Assembly: GCA_904502145.1 (NCBI GenBank)
Contig: CAJGDH010000095.1
Span: forward strand, 1 to 6,976
DNA: 6,976 bases
DNA from: an uncultured Eubacterium sp.
GTDB lineage: Bacteria; Bacillota; Clostridia; Lachnospirales; Lachnospiraceae
Reading direction: 5' to 3'
Shown here: positions 6,031 to 6,976 of the stretch, one piece after another
Layout: each line of letters starts with the position of its first letter
Position numbering within the stretch: position 1 is the first letter of the stretch
Notes under the pieces: model-generated
Databases searched by the model: none
What the model was told of the DNA's origin: nothing
What the model saw: only the letters and a program-made list of their open reading frames with translations
Position numbers and translations under genes: made by a program

Positions 6031-6083
6031 AAAAAAGAGGGTATCCATCAAGTCAATTCTACTTTGACTTTTGGGACACCCTC
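6031..6083 (-). terminator. Proximal terminator of the RiPP precursor gene, minus strand
   Basis: Read on the minus strand, GAGGGTGTCC (6083-6074) pairs with GGATACCCTC (6046-6037) with one mismatch. Inside, AAGTCAA pairs with TTGACTT (6070-6064 with 6056-6050) around a 7-nt loop. A run of six T follows (complement of 6031-6036). It starts about 35 nt after the precursor stop codon. Confidence 0.85.
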
Positions 6084-6117
6084 AATATCTCCCCCAATGA
6101 CTCCTAATGACTTCCTA

Positions 6118-6396
6118 TTATTCCCACTCATATGGGCGGAGGCAGTCCAGATAGGTGCAGGGAGACACGAAGGTATAGTGAACAGCCCTGTTGTTGCAGG
6201 CATCATTCGAACTACACCAGCTTTTCTTTTCCACCGTAGCAGCACAGTTTACTACACCGTTTACAACCAGTTTCCGCATGTGTTCTTGAATGAAGTTGTC
6301 ACTGTGTAATGCCTCGCCTCCGGAAACGCCTTCCAGTTCATCTGCATCCAGATCCTGTTGAAACAGTTCCTGCTCTTTCTTTTCCTGCTCGCTCAT
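6118..6396 (-). CDS. Putative RiPP precursor peptide with double-glycine leader and Cys-containing core
   Basis: This 92-residue peptide has the layout of a leader-core precursor. Residues 1-27 are acidic and Gln/Glu-rich and end in DLDADELEGVSGG. This is the classic double-glycine leader (D-x-L-E-x-V-S-G-G), normally cut after GG (26-27) by a C39-type peptidase/ABC exporter. The 65-residue remainder has five cysteines at 51, 61, 67, 80 and 85, aromatic residues (W60, Y74, Y82, Y89, W91), and a C-terminal end CLRPYEWE. ATG 6396 has GAGGA 7 nt upstream, and two terminators follow. The gene directly upstream encodes a SPASM radical SAM enzyme, so the Cys residues may be donors for thioether links, as in sactipeptides and ranthipeptides. 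Modification, family and activity are inference. I could not match it to SCIFF, CLI_3235, KxxxW or other named families. A plain class II bacteriocin is the main alternative. Confidence 0.78.
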   Translation of the reverse strand: MSEQEKKEQELFQQDLDADELEGVSGGEALHSDNFIQEHMRKLVVNGVVNCAATVEKKSWCSSNDACNNRAVHYTFVSPCTYLDCLRPYEWE

Positions 6397-6514
6397 CTTT
6401 TATTCCTCGCTTTCTTGATTAAGTGTTTCTGATTATGACATATTATGGTTTGTGTTACGCTGCTGTGCTATACTTCAGTGTTTACGTTTCTGTGTTATGG
6501 CTTCCTGTCATGTT
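6397..6514 (-). other. Gap between maturase and precursor genes
   Basis: The 118-nt AT-rich gap contains CATAAT-like hexamers but no matching -35 at 16-18 bp, so no convincing promoter. It ends with the precursor's GAGGA ribosome binding site. No terminator hairpin is visible, so read-through from the maturase gene is the simplest reading. Plus-strand frames here run into the maturase antisense strand and look like shadows. Confidence 0.5.
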
Positions 6515-6976
6515 TCAGCAGGATACTGCAGTTTCCGGATTGTCTGGTTCTGATGTTTCCGCATGGTCTGCATTCAGCTTCTTTACGAGTTCGATGGTCT
6601 TGTCACACCAGCCGGACCGGAAAAAATAGCAGGTCTCTTCATCGATTCCTTTATAATCCGTGCATGTTTCGCCGCAGGCTGTTGAGCGGCATCCGCCGCC
6701 GCAGGCCAGCCGCCAGCTGCATCCGAGACATCTCTCGTTATGATCGATGATTGCCTTCATGCGCATGATGGATACACTATGGTAATAGGAATCTGTCAGA
6801 ATATCCGACAGCGGCTTCTCAAGGATCGAATCGAACATCGGATCTATTGCGGTACCGCCCATGGACATACAGGGAAGCACCTGTCCTTTCGGACTGATAT
6901 ACATGCTGTTGCGTACTGCGCCGCACGCTAATTTCGATTCAGCTCCCTCCACGCCGCTGAAGCGGTGGAAGGGGAT
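6515..6976 (-). CDS. SPASM-domain radical SAM peptide maturase, C-terminal part, N-terminus outside window
   Basis: 153 C-terminal residues are visible; the frame is open to the window edge, so the GTG at 6952 is internal. The region is a SPASM domain, which binds auxiliary [4Fe-4S] clusters in radical SAM enzymes that modify peptides. It shows CGAVRNSMYISPKGQVLPC (visible C18 and C36), the diagnostic CX2CX5CX3C in CLGCSWRLACGGGC (83, 86, 92, 96), and downstream Cys at 101, 105, 116 and 124. A polar tail of about 25 residues ends in Cys. The catalytic CX3CX2C SAM motif should lie upstream and is not visible. It precedes the precursor gene by 118 nt on the same strand and probably shares its transcript, since no strong promoter is seen in the gap. 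Substrate assignment to the adjacent peptide is inference from proximity. PqqE-like and anaerobic sulfatase-maturase enzymes share this domain but have different neighbours. Confidence 0.9.
   Translation of the reverse strand: MPFHRFSGVEGAESKLACGAVRNSMYISPKGQVLPCMSMGGTAIDPMFDSILEKPLSDILTDSYYHSVSIMRMKAIIDHNERCLGCSWRLACGGGCRSTACGETCTDYKGIDEETCYFFRSGWCDKTIELVKKLNADHAETSEPDNPETAVSC

Noticed and set aside
6118..6396. Lanthipeptide or SCIFF assignment for the precursor peptide
   Set aside because: The double-Gly leader would fit a class II lanthipeptide, but no LanM is visible and the neighbour is a SPASM enzyme. The Cys spacing and the five, not six, core cysteines do not fit SCIFF.
6423..6750. 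Plus-strand frames of 68 and 101 codons
   Set aside because: They run through the antisense strand of the SPASM gene, have poor starts and resemble mirror translations of it.
1..6976. CRISPR array, insertion sequence or integrase
   Set aside because: No regularly spaced repeats, no transposase or recombinase motifs and no terminal inverted repeats were seen on either strand.

Overview
The window looks like a chromosomal segment of an anaerobic Firmicute of class Clostridia, most likely Lachnospiraceae-like. This rests on the GroEL tail type, the ispF-cysS-mrnC-rlmB gene order, tRNA genes without encoded CCA, strong SigA-type promoters with purine-rich ribosome binding sites, and moderate GC. 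The assignment is inference from sequence character; no database was searched.

Left part (1-1434): the 3' end of groEL with a strong terminator, then a monocistronic small membrane protein with an N-terminal HAAS-like (DUF1700) domain behind an extended -10 promoter, then an elongator tRNA-Met (CAT) with a consensus promoter and its own terminator.

Middle part (1471-4689): a tightly packed housekeeping operon. It holds ispF (isoprenoid synthesis, with an unusual C-terminal Cys/His tail), cysS (cysteinyl-tRNA synthetase), mrnC (Mini-III, 23S rRNA end maturation) and rlmB (23S rRNA 2'-O-methylation). cysS and mrnC overlap by 16 nt and mrnC and rlmB by 1 nt, so the last three are probably translationally coupled. 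The operon ends in a long hairpin that can also stop transcription from the opposite strand. No clear promoter is visible for ispF.

Right-middle part (4736-5900): an unrecognised, tyrosine-rich membrane protein on the minus strand with its own promoter, then a divergent tRNA-Thr (GGT) with promoter and terminator.

Right part (5985-6976): a visibly different, more AT-rich minus-strand module. It contains a 92-residue peptide with a double-glycine leader and a Cys-containing core, preceded by the C-terminal part of a SPASM-domain radical SAM enzyme that runs off the window. This looks like part of a radical-SAM RiPP (ribosomally made, post-translationally modified peptide) cluster. Two hairpin-plus-T-tract terminators lie in tandem downstream of the peptide gene, facing the tRNA-Thr terminator. 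I could not place the peptide in a named RiPP family, and this cassette is the most interesting part of the window.
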